Of a DNA stretch of 64,000 nt, positions 44,596 to 57,354 are shown piece by piece. Every line of letters begins with the position of its first letter. Position 1 is the stretch's first letter. The DNA is taken from the NCBI GenBank assembly GCA_029721435.1, contig CM056573.1:71862001-71926000 (forward strand), written 5' to 3'. The notes beneath the pieces were generated by a model. The model saw nothing but the letters and a program-made list of their open reading frames with translations, was not told the DNA's origin and made no database searches. Source of the stretch: Gymnothorax reevesii (lineage: Eukaryota > Chordata > Actinopteri > Anguilliformes > Muraenidae). The position numbers and the translations under genes were made by a program.

Positions 44596-47500
44596 TTGCC
44601 ATAAACATATCTCCCCAGCGGGCCACGGTACGAAGTAGATTCCCAGTCCGTCGTGGAAACATATACAGGTGTACGTGCGATTAGGTAGCGATTGTTTTTA
44701 AATTTCATTTGATTTCATTTGACGCACTCTTTTTACTTGAACAAAAGATTGACCGCGATTCCGTACCATGCTTTCTGTTAACGTTCTGACAAAATGTGGC
44801 AGCCCTCCATGCTTTGGGTCGGGCGTGTAAAGTCACCGAACAGGCCTTGTGGTGACGTGTCTTCAATGGAACACCGGAGGCGTCATAAATCAGACCGGGT
44901 CACTTGAGCAGAAGAAAACAAAGGAGTAAACAAGCCCGATGGATGAGAGGTTCGAATTCTCTTGGATTCTGCTGAGAAGTCGCCGTGACGTCAAAGAGCC
45001 AGAGTGCATCGAATGTTCATTTTGTTGCAATATCAACAGCACCGTTGCTATAAACAACTCTGCTCAGGTGGCCGACGGAAGAATGCTGATTCTCAGTCCG
45101 TGTCCAATGCTCATGGAAACATGTCCAGGTGTACGTGCGATTTGGCAGTGATATTATTTTTATGAAATTAGATTTTAATTGACTCACTCTTTTTTTAAAC
45201 AAAAAAAATGGCCGCGATTCAGTAGCATGCTTTCTGTTTACGTATTGACAAATTGTGCTTGCCCTCCTCTTAGCCGTCGGGCTTGTCTTGTGACCAGACA
45301 GACTGTCCGCTGTGACGTGTCTTAAATGGATCAGCGGAGGTTTCAAATTCTCCGGCAGCTACAGGTCTCAAAAAAGTTGGGACACTTGTAAAAAGGGGCT
45401 TTAAAAGCATTGAATTTCTAAGAGAATCAGCTGAAAGAACATTTAGCAAGTAATTAAGTTAACTGTCATCTGCTGCGCAACATGATTACCGGGTACTTAT
45501 AAAAGGGTTGTCATTGAGAGGCTGAGTTTCTCAGAAGTAAAGATGGCCAGAAGCTCTCCCACCTGTGAAGGCTTGCATGAAAAAAAATTTTGAATACTTT
45601 AAAAACACTGCTCCTCGACGTTAAATTGCAAAGGCATTGAAGGTCTCATCATCTTCAGTACATGACATCATCAAAAGATTCAGAGTAACTGGAAAAATCT
45701 CTGCGTGTAAGGGACTAGGCCGAAACCTTTACTGGATGCCCTTTATCTTCGGACCCTCAGATGCCACTGCATCACTCACCGGCATGATTCTTGGGATTCT
45801 GCAATAACAGAGACAGAAAAAACATCACTGATTATACCTAGAACTGCCACAAGGTCATTTTGACCTCCATTAGTCCCAGTGCAAAAGAATGTAAATGGAC
45901 TATATAGCGGCTGACTATGGAGCTAGTCAGATTGGCAGCTCAAAGCACTTGACAGTAGCCTAAATCCCTCACGTATGCCCATTTATGCAACACATTCATA
46001 CACTGACGGCTACGCAAGGCAGTCAACTGCATCTTGGTTGACTGCATTTTGTTACTTTTTGAATGGTTTGCAGGCGCATATATAAGCCAGTTGCTGTCAT
46101 GACGTCAGAATCAATTTGTTCTCCCATTTTGCAGGTAGAAATTGTGATTGTCACAGAGCTGTTCTTCTATTCATTTAGTTTATTTCGTAAGCTGGTTAGG
46201 ATACAAGAAAAAGAAATGGATCAGAGGAAATGGATGAATGTAAGTCAGGCTTTGGCAATGCTTCAGGACATGAGTTCTTGTGAGTCAGATGGAGAAGAAA
46301 TATCAGGGCTCAGTGATGCGTCTAGGTCTAGTGAATCCGACTCCGATTTTTGAAACTGAATGCGATCGTGAGCCACACGGTAAAGGTATCACAGCTGCTG
46401 GGCAAACTAAGCCTTTGATGCCAGGAAGGTCACCAAAACTGCATATTTCTTCACGTCATAATGCTTAGGTTTCACAGCATAATATCAAGTCCAAATACTT
46501 TGAAACATTTAAAATTAGCCACAATATCAAAAAAAATTTGAAGTTTTAAAGCTCTGACCTCTGTACTATTTAATCAATGAAGAATCTTAGCAAAACACCA
46601 TTTATTGTCCTCCGAATTCTGAAAGTACTTTGAAATGCTTTCACTGAGGCAAGACCTCACAGCTTTAAAGTATTACAAAGAGTGGTGCATTTTTGTCAAT
46701 AAAGAGGATTCAGTCATATTTCCACGTCATCCATGCCATGATGAGGGGAGACGCAGTAGCGCAGTGGAGAGCATGGGCTTGACTTGGGATGGAAAAATTC
46801 TGTGTTCAAGTCCTTGCCTTAGCCTGTGCAAAGTGTTCTCAGGTAAAACTCTTCACTTCCACACTGCCTCACTCTACCCAGGTGTACAAATGGGTACCAG
46901 CAAAATTGTCAGGGAAACTTGACTGAGAGCAGTGGGAGAACCCGAGTTGGACTAGTGTCCCATCGAGGGGGTTTAGCAATACTCCTATTTGCTTCATGTC
47001 ACAGAAACCAGGGTTAAACACAGGCCTGGTGGGCCTCCAGGCATGACCTCCACGCCTGGTTAGAAATAGTCTTTATTCCGTCTGAGCAGCTGCTCATTTT
47101 GAAAACAAGAAGGGCACTTGGTAGAGCTCATACCTCCGCCAAGCCCACATGTAAGTATTATTGGTTCTGGATCCAGGAGAGTATCATCCAGACCAACAAC
47201 AGCTGTGATTAGTTCCTCTTTTAGGGCAGATTCTATTCAGTGCTGAAATTTTCTGAAAATCTGTTCATTACATAAGGACATACCGAATTGTTCCGAATAT
47301 AAGACGATTCTGGATATGAGACTACTCCCCTTTCTCAAGTCATATTTTGGAAAAAATAGGGTTTTGATGACAAAATCTTGTTTTAGTCACTAAAGAATAA
47401 TAATCATCGCAAAAATTTCTTTGAAAATACTGATAAAACAAACTGAAAGAAAAACCAATATAAAAGATTGCAGGCTGTTGTTTTGCGCCATCTATTGTTG

Positions 47501-47792
47501 TGAACATGTATTGAGTATAGACTATAAAACGCACACACAGGATGACTGTTATTGTTAGAAGCCTAGTCCACGGAAAATACGACGACCCCATTTCTCCGCT
47601 GTGACGTGTCTTTAATGGAACGGCGGAGGCGTCAAAGATAAAACAGGGTCACTTGAGCAAAAGGAGAGGAAATCGTAAACATGCCCGATGGACGAGAGAT
47701 GCTAATTTACTGAGATTCCGCTGAGAAGTCACTATTATGTCAAGACGCAGAGTGCATCGTATGCCTGTTCCGTGGATATATAAAAAGCACCG
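44596..47792 (+). repeat. Unit U15 (class 3 / U8-tail chimera)
   Basis: 3,197 bp. It is class 3 through tgggtaccag (46890), then non-class-3 from gccaagccc (47138), keeping the full accgaattgttccgaat at 47282 that true class 3 tails lack. Tc1-like fragment from 45362, frameshifted ORF 46063-46468, SINE A box at 46757. It is the only class 3 unit followed by another class 3 unit. Confidence 0.97.
46063..46468 (+). pseudogene. Acidic ORF, U15 copy, +1 frameshift
   Basis: Class 3 version, translation as in U9 and U13, although the 3' end of this unit is of another class. Confidence 0.45.
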
Positions 47793-48160
47793 TTGCCATA
47801 AACATATCTCCCCAGCGGGCCACGGTACGAAGTAGATTCCCAGTCCGTCGTGGAAACATATACAGGTGTACGTGCGATTAGGTAGCGATTGTTTTTAAAT
47901 TTCATTTGATTTCATTTGACGCACTCTTTTTACTTGAACAAAAGATTGACCGCGATTCCGTACCATGCTTTCTGTTAACGTTCTGACAAAATGTGGCAGC
48001 CCTCCATGCTTTGGGTCGGGCGTGTAAAGTCACCGAACAGGCCTTGTGGTGACGTGTCTTCAATGGAACACCGGAGGCGTCATAAATCAGACCGGGTCAC
48101 TTGAGCAGAAGAAAACAAAGGAGTAAACAAGCCCGATGGATGAGAGGTTCGAATTCTCTT

Positions 48161-48184
48161 GGATTCTGCTGAGGATTCTGCTGA
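48161..48184 (+). repeat. 12-bp tandem duplication in U16
   Basis: ggattctgctga is present twice in tandem; all other units have one copy. A private slippage event, useful as a marker of this copy. Confidence 0.9.
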
Positions 48185-49271
48185 GAAGTCGCCGTGACGT
48201 CAAAGAGCCAGAGTGCATCGAATGTTCATTTTGTTGCAATATCAACAGCACCGTTGCTATAAACAACTCTGCTCAGGTGGCCGACGGAAGAATGCTGATT
48301 CTCAGTCCGTGTCCAATGCTCATGGAAACATGTCCAGGTGTACGTGCGATTTGGCAGTGATATTATTTTTATGAAATTAGATTTTAATTGACTCACTCTT
48401 TTTTTAAACAAAAAAAATGGCCGCGATTCAGTAGCATGCTTTCTGTTTACGTATTGACAAATTGTGCTTGCCCTCCTCTTAGCCGTCGGGCTTGTCTTGT
48501 GACCAGACAGACTGTCCGCTGTGACGTGTCTTAAATGGATCAGCGGAGGTTTCAAATTCTCCGGCAGCTACAGGTCTCAAAAAAGTTGGGACACTTGTAA
48601 AAAGGGGCTTTAAAAGCATTGAATTTCTAAGAGAATCAGCTGAAAGAACATTTAGCAAGTAATTAAGTTAACTGTCATCTGCTGCGCAACATGATTACCG
48701 GGTACTTATAAAAGGGTTGTCATTGAGAGGCTGAGTTTCTCAGAAGTAAAGATGGCCAGAAGCTCTCCCACCTGTGAAGGCTTGCATGAAAAAAAATTTT
48801 GAATACTTTAAAAACACTGCTCCTCGACGTTAAATTGCAAAGGCATTGAAGGTCTCATCATCTTCAGTACATGACATCATCAAAAGATTCAGAGTAACTG
48901 GAAAAATCTCTGCGTGTAAGGGACTAGGCCGAAACCTTTACTGGATGCCCTTTATCTTCGGACCCTCAGATGCCACTGCATCACTCACCGGCATGATTCT
49001 TGGGATTCTGCAATAACAGAGACAGAAAAAACATCACTGATTATACCTAGAACTGCCACAAGGTCATTTTGACCTCCATTAGTCCCAGTGCAAAAGAATG
49101 TAAATGGACTATATAGCGGCTGACTATGGAGCTAGTCAGATTGGCAGCTCAAAGCACTTGACAGTAGCCTAAATCCCTCACGTATGCCCATTTATGCAAC
49201 ACATTCATACACTGACGGCTACGCAAGGCAGTCAACTGCATCTTGGTTGACTGCATTTTGTTACTTTTTGA

Positions 49272-49677
49272 ATGGTTTGCAGGCGCATATATAAGCCAGT
49301 TGCTGTCATGACGTCAGAATCAATTTGTTCTCCCATTTTGCAGGTAGAAATTGTGATTGTCACAGAGCTGTTCTTCTATTCATTTAGTTTATTTCGTAAG
49401 CTGGTTAGGATACAAGAAAAAGAAATGGATCAGAGGAAATGGATGAATGTAAGTCAGGCTTTGGCAATGCTTCAGGACATGAGTTCTTGTGAGTCAGATG
49501 GAGAAGAAATATCAGGGCTCAGTGATGCTTCTAGGTCTAGTGAATCCGACTCCGATTTTTGAAACTGAATGCGATCGTGAGCCACACGGTAAAGGTATCA
49601 CAGCTGCTGGGCAAACTAAGCCTTTGATGCCAGGAAGGTCACCAAAACTGCATATTTCTTCACGTCATAATGCTTAG
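49272..49677 (+). pseudogene. Acidic ORF, U16 copy, +1 frameshift
   Basis: Class 3 version with gatgcttctagg instead of gatgcgtctagg, a silent marker shared with U20. Confidence 0.45.
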
Positions 49678-50991
49678 GTTTCACAGCATAATATCAAGTC
49701 CAAATACTTTGAAACATTTAAAATTAGCCACAATATCAAAAAAAATTTGAAGTTTTAAAGCTCTGACCTCTGTACTATTTAATCAATGAAGAATCTTAGC
49801 AAAACACCATTTATTGTCCTCCGAATTCTGAAAGTACTTTGAAATGCTTTCACTGAGGCAAGACCTCACAGCTTTAAAGTATTACAAAGAGTGGTGCATT
49901 TTTGTCAATAAAGAGGATTCAGTCATATTTCCACGTCATCCATGCCATGATGAGGGGAGACGCAGTAGCGCAGTGGAGAGCATGGGCTTGACTTAGGATG
50001 GAAAAATTCTGTGTTCAAGTCCTTGCCTTAGCCTGTGCAAAGTGTTCTCAGGTAAAACTCTTCACTTCCACACTGCCTCACTCTACCCAGGTGTACAAAT
50101 GGGTACCAGCAAAATTGTCAGGGAAACTTGACTGAGAGCAGTGGGAGAACCCGAGTTGGACTAGTGTCCCATCGAGGGGGTTTAGCAATACTCCTATTTG
50201 CTTCATGTCACAGAAACCAGGGTTAAACACAGGCCTGGTGGGCCTCCAGGCATGACCTCCACGCCTGGTTAGAAATAGTCTTTATTCCGTCTGAGCAGCT
50301 GCTCATTTTGAAAACAAGAAGGGCACTTGGTAGAGCTCATACCTCCGCCATGCCCACATGTAAGTATTATTGGTTCTGGATCCAGGAGAGTATCATCCAG
50401 ACCAACAACAGCTGTGATTAGTTCCTCTTTTAGGGCAGATTCTATTCAGTGCTGAAATTTTATGAAAATCTGTTCATTACATAAGGACATTCCGAATATA
50501 AGACGATTCTGGATATGAGACTACTCCCCTTTCTCAAGTCATATTTTGGAAAAAATAGGGTTTTGATGACAAAATCTTGTTTTAGTCACTAAAGAATAAT
50601 AATCATCGCAAAAATTTCTTTGAAAATACTGATAAAACAAACTGGAAGAAAAACCAATATTAAAGATTGCAGGCTGTTGTTTTGCGCCATCTATTGCTGT
50701 GAACATGTATTGAGTATAGACATAAAACGCACACACAGGAGGACTGTTATTGTTAGAAGTCTAATCCACGGAAAATACGACGACCCCATTTCTCCGCTGT
50801 GACGTGTCTTTAATGGAACGGCGGAGGCGTCAAAGATGAAACAGGGTCACTTGAGCAAAAGGAGAGGAAATAGTAAACATGCCCGATGGACGAGAGATGC
50901 TAATTTACTGAGATTCCGCTGAGAAGTCACTGTTATGTCAAAGACGCAGAGTGCATCGTATGCCTGTTCCGTGGATATATAAAAAGCACCG

Positions 50992-53900
50992 TTGCCATAA
51001 ACATATCTCCCCAGCGGGCCACGGAACGAAGTAGATTCCCAGTCCGTTGTGGAAACATATACTGGTGTACGTGCGATTAGGCAGTGATTGTTTTAAAATT
51101 TCATTTGATTTCATTTGACACACTCTTTTTACTTGAACAAAAGATTGACCGCGATTCCGTACCATGCTTTCTGTTAACGTTCTGACAAAATGTGGCAGCC
51201 CTCCATGCTTAGGGTTGGGCGTGTAAAGTCACCGAACAGGCCTTGTGGTGACGTGTCTCAAATGGAACACTCGAGGCGTCATAAATCAGACCGGGTCACT
51301 TGAGCAGAAGAAAACAAAGGAGTAAACAAGCCCGATGGATGAGAGGTTCGAATTCGCTTGGATTCTGCTGAGAAGTCGCTTTGACGTCAAAGAGCCAGAG
51401 TGCATCGAATGTTCATTTTGTTGCTATAACAACAGCACCGTTGCTATAAACAACTCTGCCCAGGGAGCCGACGGAAGAATGCTGATTCTCAGTCCGTGTC
51501 CAATGCTCATGGAAACATGTCCAGGTGTACGTGCGATTTGGCAGTGATTTTATTTTTATGAATGTAGATTTTAATTGACTCACTCTTTGCTTAAGCAAAA
51601 AAATGACCGCAATTCAGTTGCATGCTTTTTGTTTACGTATTGACAAAATGTGCCTGCCCTCCACTTAGCCGTCGGGCTTGTCTTGTGACCAAACAGGCTG
51701 TCTGCTGTGACGTGACTTAAATGGATCAGCGGAGGTTTCAAATTCTACGGCAGCTACAGGTCTCAAAAAAGTTGGGACACTTGTAAAAAGGGGCTTTAAA
51801 AGCATTGAATTTCTAAGAGAATCAGCTGAAAGAACATTTAGCAAGTAATTAAGTTAACTGTCATCTGCTGCGCAACATGATTACTCATAAAAGGGTTGTC
51901 ATTGAGAGGCTGAGTTTCTCAGAAGTAAAGATGGCCAGAAGCTCTCCCACCTGTGAAGGCTTGCATGAAAAATAATGTTGAATACTTTAAAAACACTGCT
52001 CCTCGACGTTAAATTGCAAAAGCATTGAAGGCCTCATCATCTTCAGTACATGACATCATCAAAAGATTCAGAGTAACTGGAAAAATCAGGGACTAGGCCG
52101 AAACCTTTACTGGATGCCCTTTATCTTCGGACCCTCAGATGCCACTGCATCACTCACCGGCATGATTCTTGGGATTCTGCAATGATAGAGAAAGAAAAAA
52201 CATCACTGATTATACCTAGAACTGCCACAAGGTCATTCTGACCTCCATTAGTCCCAGTGCAAAAGAATGTAAATGGACTATATAGGGGCTGACTATGGAG
52301 CTAGGCAGATTGGCAGCTCAAAGCACTTGACAGTAGCCTAATACCTCACGTATGCCCATTTATGCAACACATTCATACACTGACGGCTACGCAAGGCAGT
52401 CAACTGCATCTTGGTTGACTGCATTTTGTTACTTTTTGAATGGTGTGCAGGCGCATATATAAGCCAGTTGCTGTCATGACGTCAGAATCAATTTGTTCTC
52501 CCATTTTGCAGGTACAAATTGTGATTGTCACAGAGCTGTTCTTCTATTCATTTAGTTTATTTAGTAAGCTGGTTAGGATACCAGAAAAAGAAATTAATCA
52601 GAGGAAATGGATGAATGTAAGTCAGGCTTTGACAAAGCTTCAGGACATGAGTTCTTGTGAGTCAGATGGAGAAGAAATATCAGGGCTCAGTGATGCTTCT
52701 AGGTCTAGTGAATCCGACTCCGATTTTGAAACTGAATGCGATCGTGAGCCACACGGTAAAGGTATCACAGCTGCTGGGCAAACTAAGCCTTTGATGCCAG
52801 GAAGGTCACCAAAACTGGATATTTATTCACGTCATAATGCTTAGGTTTCACAGCATAATTTCAAGTCCAAATACTTTGAAACATTTAAAATTAGCCACAA
52901 TAGCCAACAAATTGATGCTTTAAAGCTCTGACCTCTATACTATTTAATCAATGAAGAATCTTAGCAAAACACCATTTATTGTCCTCTGAATTCTGAAAGT
53001 ACTTTGAAATGCTTTCACTGAGGCAACACCTCACAGCTTAAAAGTATTACAAAGAGTGGTGCATTTTTGTCGATAAAGAGGATGCAGTCATATTTCCACG
53101 TCATCCATGCCATGATGAAGGGATACGCAGTAGCGCAGTGGAGAGCATGGGCTTGACTTGGGATGGAAAGATTCTGTGTTCAAGTCCATGCCTTAGCCTG
53201 TGCAAAGTGTTCTCAGGCAAAACTCTTCACTTCCACACTGCCTCACTCTACCCAGGTGTACAAATGGGTCCCAGCAAAATTGTCAGGGAAACTTGACTGA
53301 GAGCAGTGGGAGAACCCGAGTTGGACTAGTGTCCCATCGAGGGGGTTTAGCAATACTCCTATTTGCTTCATGTCACAGAAACCAGGGTTAAACACAGGCC
53401 TGGTGGGCCTCCAGGCATGACCTCCACGCCTGGTTAGAAATAGTCTTTATTCCGTCTGAGCAGCTGCTCATTTTGAAAACAAGAAGGGCACTTGGTAGAG
53501 CTCATACCTCCGCCAAGCCCACATGTAAGTATTATTGGTTCTGGATCCAGGAGAGTATCATCCAGACCAACAACAGCTGTGATTAGTTCTTCTTTTAGGG
53601 CAGATTCTATTCAGTGCTGAAATTTTCTGAAAATCTGTTGATTACATAAGGACATACCGAATTGTTCCGAATATAAGACGATTCTGGATATGAGACTACT
53701 CCCCTTTCTCAAGTCATATTTTGGAAAAAATAGGGTTTGGATGACAAAATCTTGTTTTAGTCACTAAAGAATAATAATCATGGCAAAAATTTCTTTGAAA
53801 ATACTGATAAAACAAACTGAAAGAAAAACCAATATAAAAGATTGCAGGCTGTTGTTTTGCGCCATCTATTGTTGTGAACATGTATTGAGTATTGGCTATA

Positions 53901-54167
53901 AAACGCACACACAGGATGACTGTTATTGTTAGAAGCCTAGTCCACGGAAAATACGACGACCCCATTTCTCCGCTGTGACGTGTCTTTAATGGAACGGCGG
54001 AGGCGTCAAAGATAAAACAGGGTCACTTGAGCAAAAGGAGAGGAAATAGTAAACATGCCCGATGGACGAGAGATGCTAATTTACTGAGATTCCGCAGAGA
54101 AGTCACTGTTATGTCAAAGACGCAGAGTGCATCGTATGCCTGTTCCGTGGATATGTAAAAAGCACCG
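50992..54167 (+). repeat. Unit U17 (class 4 with U5-type tail)
   Basis: 3,176 bp. Very close to U10 from its start to about 53784 (agggatacgcag, caagtccatgcc, catggcaaaa), then it switches to the U5-type tail marker gtattggctata at 53889. Tc1-like fragment from 51757, open ORF 52440-52844, SINE A box at 53131. Confidence 0.97.
52440..52844 (+). CDS. Acidic ORF, U17 copy, open (134 codons)
   Basis: Same translation as U10, in keeping with its position seven units downstream in the higher-order duplication. Confidence 0.3.
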   Translation: MVCRRIYKPVAVMTSESICSPILQVQIVIVTELFFYSFSLFSKLVRIPEKEINQRKWMNVSQALTKLQDMSSCESDGEEISGLSDASRSSESDSDFETECDREPHGKGITAAGQTKPLMPGRSPKLDIYSRHNA

Positions 54168-57100
54168 TTGCCATAAACATATCTCCCCAGCGGGCCACAG
54201 TACGAAGTAGATTCCCAGTCCGTCGTGGAAACATATACTGGTGTACGTGCGATTAGGTAGTGATTGTTTTTAAATTTCATTTGATTTCATTTGACACACT
54301 CTTTTTACATGAACAAAAGATTGACCGCGATTCCGTGCCATGCTTTCTGTTAACGTTCTGACAAAATGTGGCAGCCCTCCATGCTTAGGGTCGGGCGTGT
54401 AAAGTCACCGAACAGGCCTTGTGGTGACGTGTCTTAAATGGAACACTCGAGGCGTCATAAATCAGACCGGGTCACTTGAGCAGAAGAAAACAAAGGAGTA
54501 AACAAGCCCGATGGATGAGAGGTTCGAATTCTCTTGGATTCTGCTGAGAAGTCGCTTTGACGTCAAAGAGCCAGAGTGCATCGAATGTTCATTTTGTTGC
54601 TATAACAACAGCACCGTTGCTATAAACAACTCTGCCCAGGGAGCCGACGGAAGAATGCTGATTCTCAGTCCGTGTCCAGTGCTCATGGAAAGATGTCCAG
54701 GAGTACATGCGATTTGGCAGTGATTTTATTTTTATGAAATTAGATTTTAATTGACTCACTCTTTGTTTAAACAAAAAAAAAAGATGCGCGATTCAGTAGC
54801 ATGCTTTCTTTTTACGTATTGACAAAATGTGCCTGCCCTCCACTTAGCCGTCGGGCTTGTCTTGTGACCAAACAGGCTCTGCTGTGACGTGACTTAAATG
54901 GACCAGTGGAGGTTTCAAATTCTCCGGCAGCTACAGGTCTCAAAAACGTTGGGACACTTGTAAAAAGGGGCTTTAACAGCATTGAATTTCTAAGAGAATC
55001 AGCTGAAAGAACATTTAGCAAGTAATTAAGTTAACTGTCATCTGCTGCGCAACATGATGACTTATAAAAGGGTTGTCATTGAGAGGCTGAGTTTCTCAGA
55101 AGTAAAGATGGCCAGAAGCTCTACCACCTCTGAAGGCTTGCATAAAAAAAAATGTTGAATACTTTAAAAACACTGCTCCTCGACGTTAAATTGCAAAGAC
55201 ATTGAAGGTCTCATCATCTTCAGTACATGACATCATCAAAAGATTCAGAGTAACTGGAAAAATCTCTGCCTGTAAGGGACTAGGCCGAGACCTTTACTGG
55301 ATGCCCTTTATCTTCGGACCCTCAGATGCCACTGCATCACTCACCGGCATGATTCTTGGGATTCTGCAATGATAGAGAAAGAAAAAACATCACTGATTAT
55401 ACCTAGAACTGCCACAAGGTCATTCTGACCTCCATTAGTCCCAGTGCAAAAGAATGTAAATGGACTATATAGGGGCTGACTATGGAGCTAGGCAGATTGG
55501 CAGCTCAAAGCACTTGACAGTAGCCTAATACCTCACGTATGCCCATTTATGCAACACATTCATACACTGACGGCTACGCAAGGCAGTCAACTGCATCTTG
55601 GTTGACTGCATTTTGTTACTTTTTGAATGGTGTGCAGGCGCATATATAAGCCAGTTGCTGTCATGACGTCAGAATCAATTTGTTCTCCCATTTTGCAGGT
55701 ACAAATTGTGATTGTCACAGAGCTGTTCTTCTATTCATTTAGTTTATTTAGTAAGCTGGTTAGGATACCAGAAAAAGAAATTAATCAGAGGAAATGGATG
55801 AATGTAAGTCAGGCTTTGACAAAGCTTCAGGACATGAGTTCTTGTGAGTCAGATGGAGAAGAAATATCAGGGCTCAGTGATGCTTCTAGGTCTAGTGAAT
55901 CCGACTCCGATTTTGAAACTGAATGCGATCGTGAGCCACACGGTAAAGGTATCACAGCTGCTGGGCAAACTAAGCCTTTGATGCCAGGAAGGTCACCAAA
56001 ACTGGATATTTATTCACATCATAATGCTTAGGTTTCACAGCATAATTTCAAGTCCAAATACTTTGAAACATTTAAAATTAGCCACAATAGCCAACAAATT
56101 GATGCTTTAAAGCTCTGACCTCTATACTATTTAATCAATGAAGAATCTTAGCAAAACACCATTTATTGTCCTCTGAATTCTGAAAGTACTTTGAAATGCT
56201 TTCACTGAGGCAACACCTCACAGCTTAAAAGTATTACAAAGAGTGGTGCATTTTTGTCGATAAAGAGGATGCAGTCATATTTCCAAGTCATCCATGCCAT
56301 GATGAAGGGAGACGCAGTAGCGCAGTGGAGAGCATGGGCTTGACTTGGGATGGAAAGATTCTGTGTTCAAGTCCTTGCCTTAGCCTGTGCAAAGTGTTCT
56401 CAGGCAAAACTCTTCACTTCCACACTGCCTCACTCTACCCAGGTGTACAAATGGGTCCCAGCAAAATTGTCAGGGAAACTTGACTGAGAGCAGTGGGAGA
56501 ACCCGAGTTGGACTAGTGTCCCATCGAGGGGGTTTAGCAATACTCCTATTTGCTTCATGTCACAGAAACCAGGGTTAAACACAGGCCTGGTGGGCCTCCA
56601 GGCATGACCTCCACGCCTGGTTAGAAATAGTCTTTATTCCGTCTGAGCAGCTGCTCATTTTGAAAACAAGAAGGGCACTTGGTAGAGCTCATACCTCCGC
56701 CAAGCCCACATGTAAGTATTATTGGTTCTGGATCCAGGAGAGTATCATCCAGACCAACAACAGCTGTGATTAGTTCTTCTTTTAGGGCAGATTCTATTCA
56801 GTGCTGAAATTTTCTGAAAATCTGTTCATTACATAAGGACATACCGAATTGTTCCGAATATAAGACGATTCTGGATATGAGACTACTCCCCTTTCTCAAG
56901 TCATATTTTGGAAAAAATAGGGTTTGGATGACAAAATCTTGTTTTAGTCACTAAAGAATAATAATCATGGCAAAAATTTCTTTAAAAATACTGATAAAAC
57001 AAACTGAAAGAAAAACCAATATAAAAGATTGCAGGCTGTTGTTTTGCGCCATCTATTGTTGTGAACATGTATTGAGTATAGACTATAAAACGCACACACA

Positions 57101-57354
57101 GGATGACTGCCATTGTGAGAAGCCTAGTCCACAGAAAATACGACGACCCCATTTCTCCGCTGTGACGTGTCTTTAATGGAACGGCGGAGGCGTCAAAGAT
57201 AAAACAGGGTCACTTGAGCAAAAGGAGAGGAAATAGTAAACATGCCCGATGGACGAGAGATGCTAATTTACTGAGATTCCGCAGAGAAGTCACTGTTATG
57301 TCAAAGACGCAGAGTGCATCGTATGCCTGTTCCGTGGATATGTAAAAAGCACCG
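54168..57354 (+). repeat. Unit U18 (class 2)
   Basis: 3,187 bp. Carries the markers of U6 (ttttacatgaac, ccgtgccatg, ccagtgctcatgg, tttctttttacg, ctctaccacc). Tc1-like fragment from 54934, open ORF 55627-56031 with cacatcataa in place of cacgtcataa, SINE A box at 56318. Confidence 0.97.
55627..56031 (+). CDS. Acidic ORF, U18 copy, open (134 codons)
   Basis: As U6 except for IYSHHNA at the C-terminus and the gaatggtgtgcagg start context. Confidence 0.3.
   Translation: MVCRRIYKPVAVMTSESICSPILQVQIVIVTELFFYSFSLFSKLVRIPEKEINQRKWMNVSQALTKLQDMSSCESDGEEISGLSDASRSSESDSDFETECDREPHGKGITAAGQTKPLMPGRSPKLDIYSHHNA

Larger units (their letters stand above)
47793..50991 (+). repeat. Unit U16 (class 3), 12-bp duplication
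   Basis: 3,199 bp. Tc1-like fragment from 48571, frameshifted ORF 49272-49677, SINE A box at 49966. A 12-bp direct duplication (ggattctgctga at 48161 and again at 48173) is private to this copy. Confidence 0.97.
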
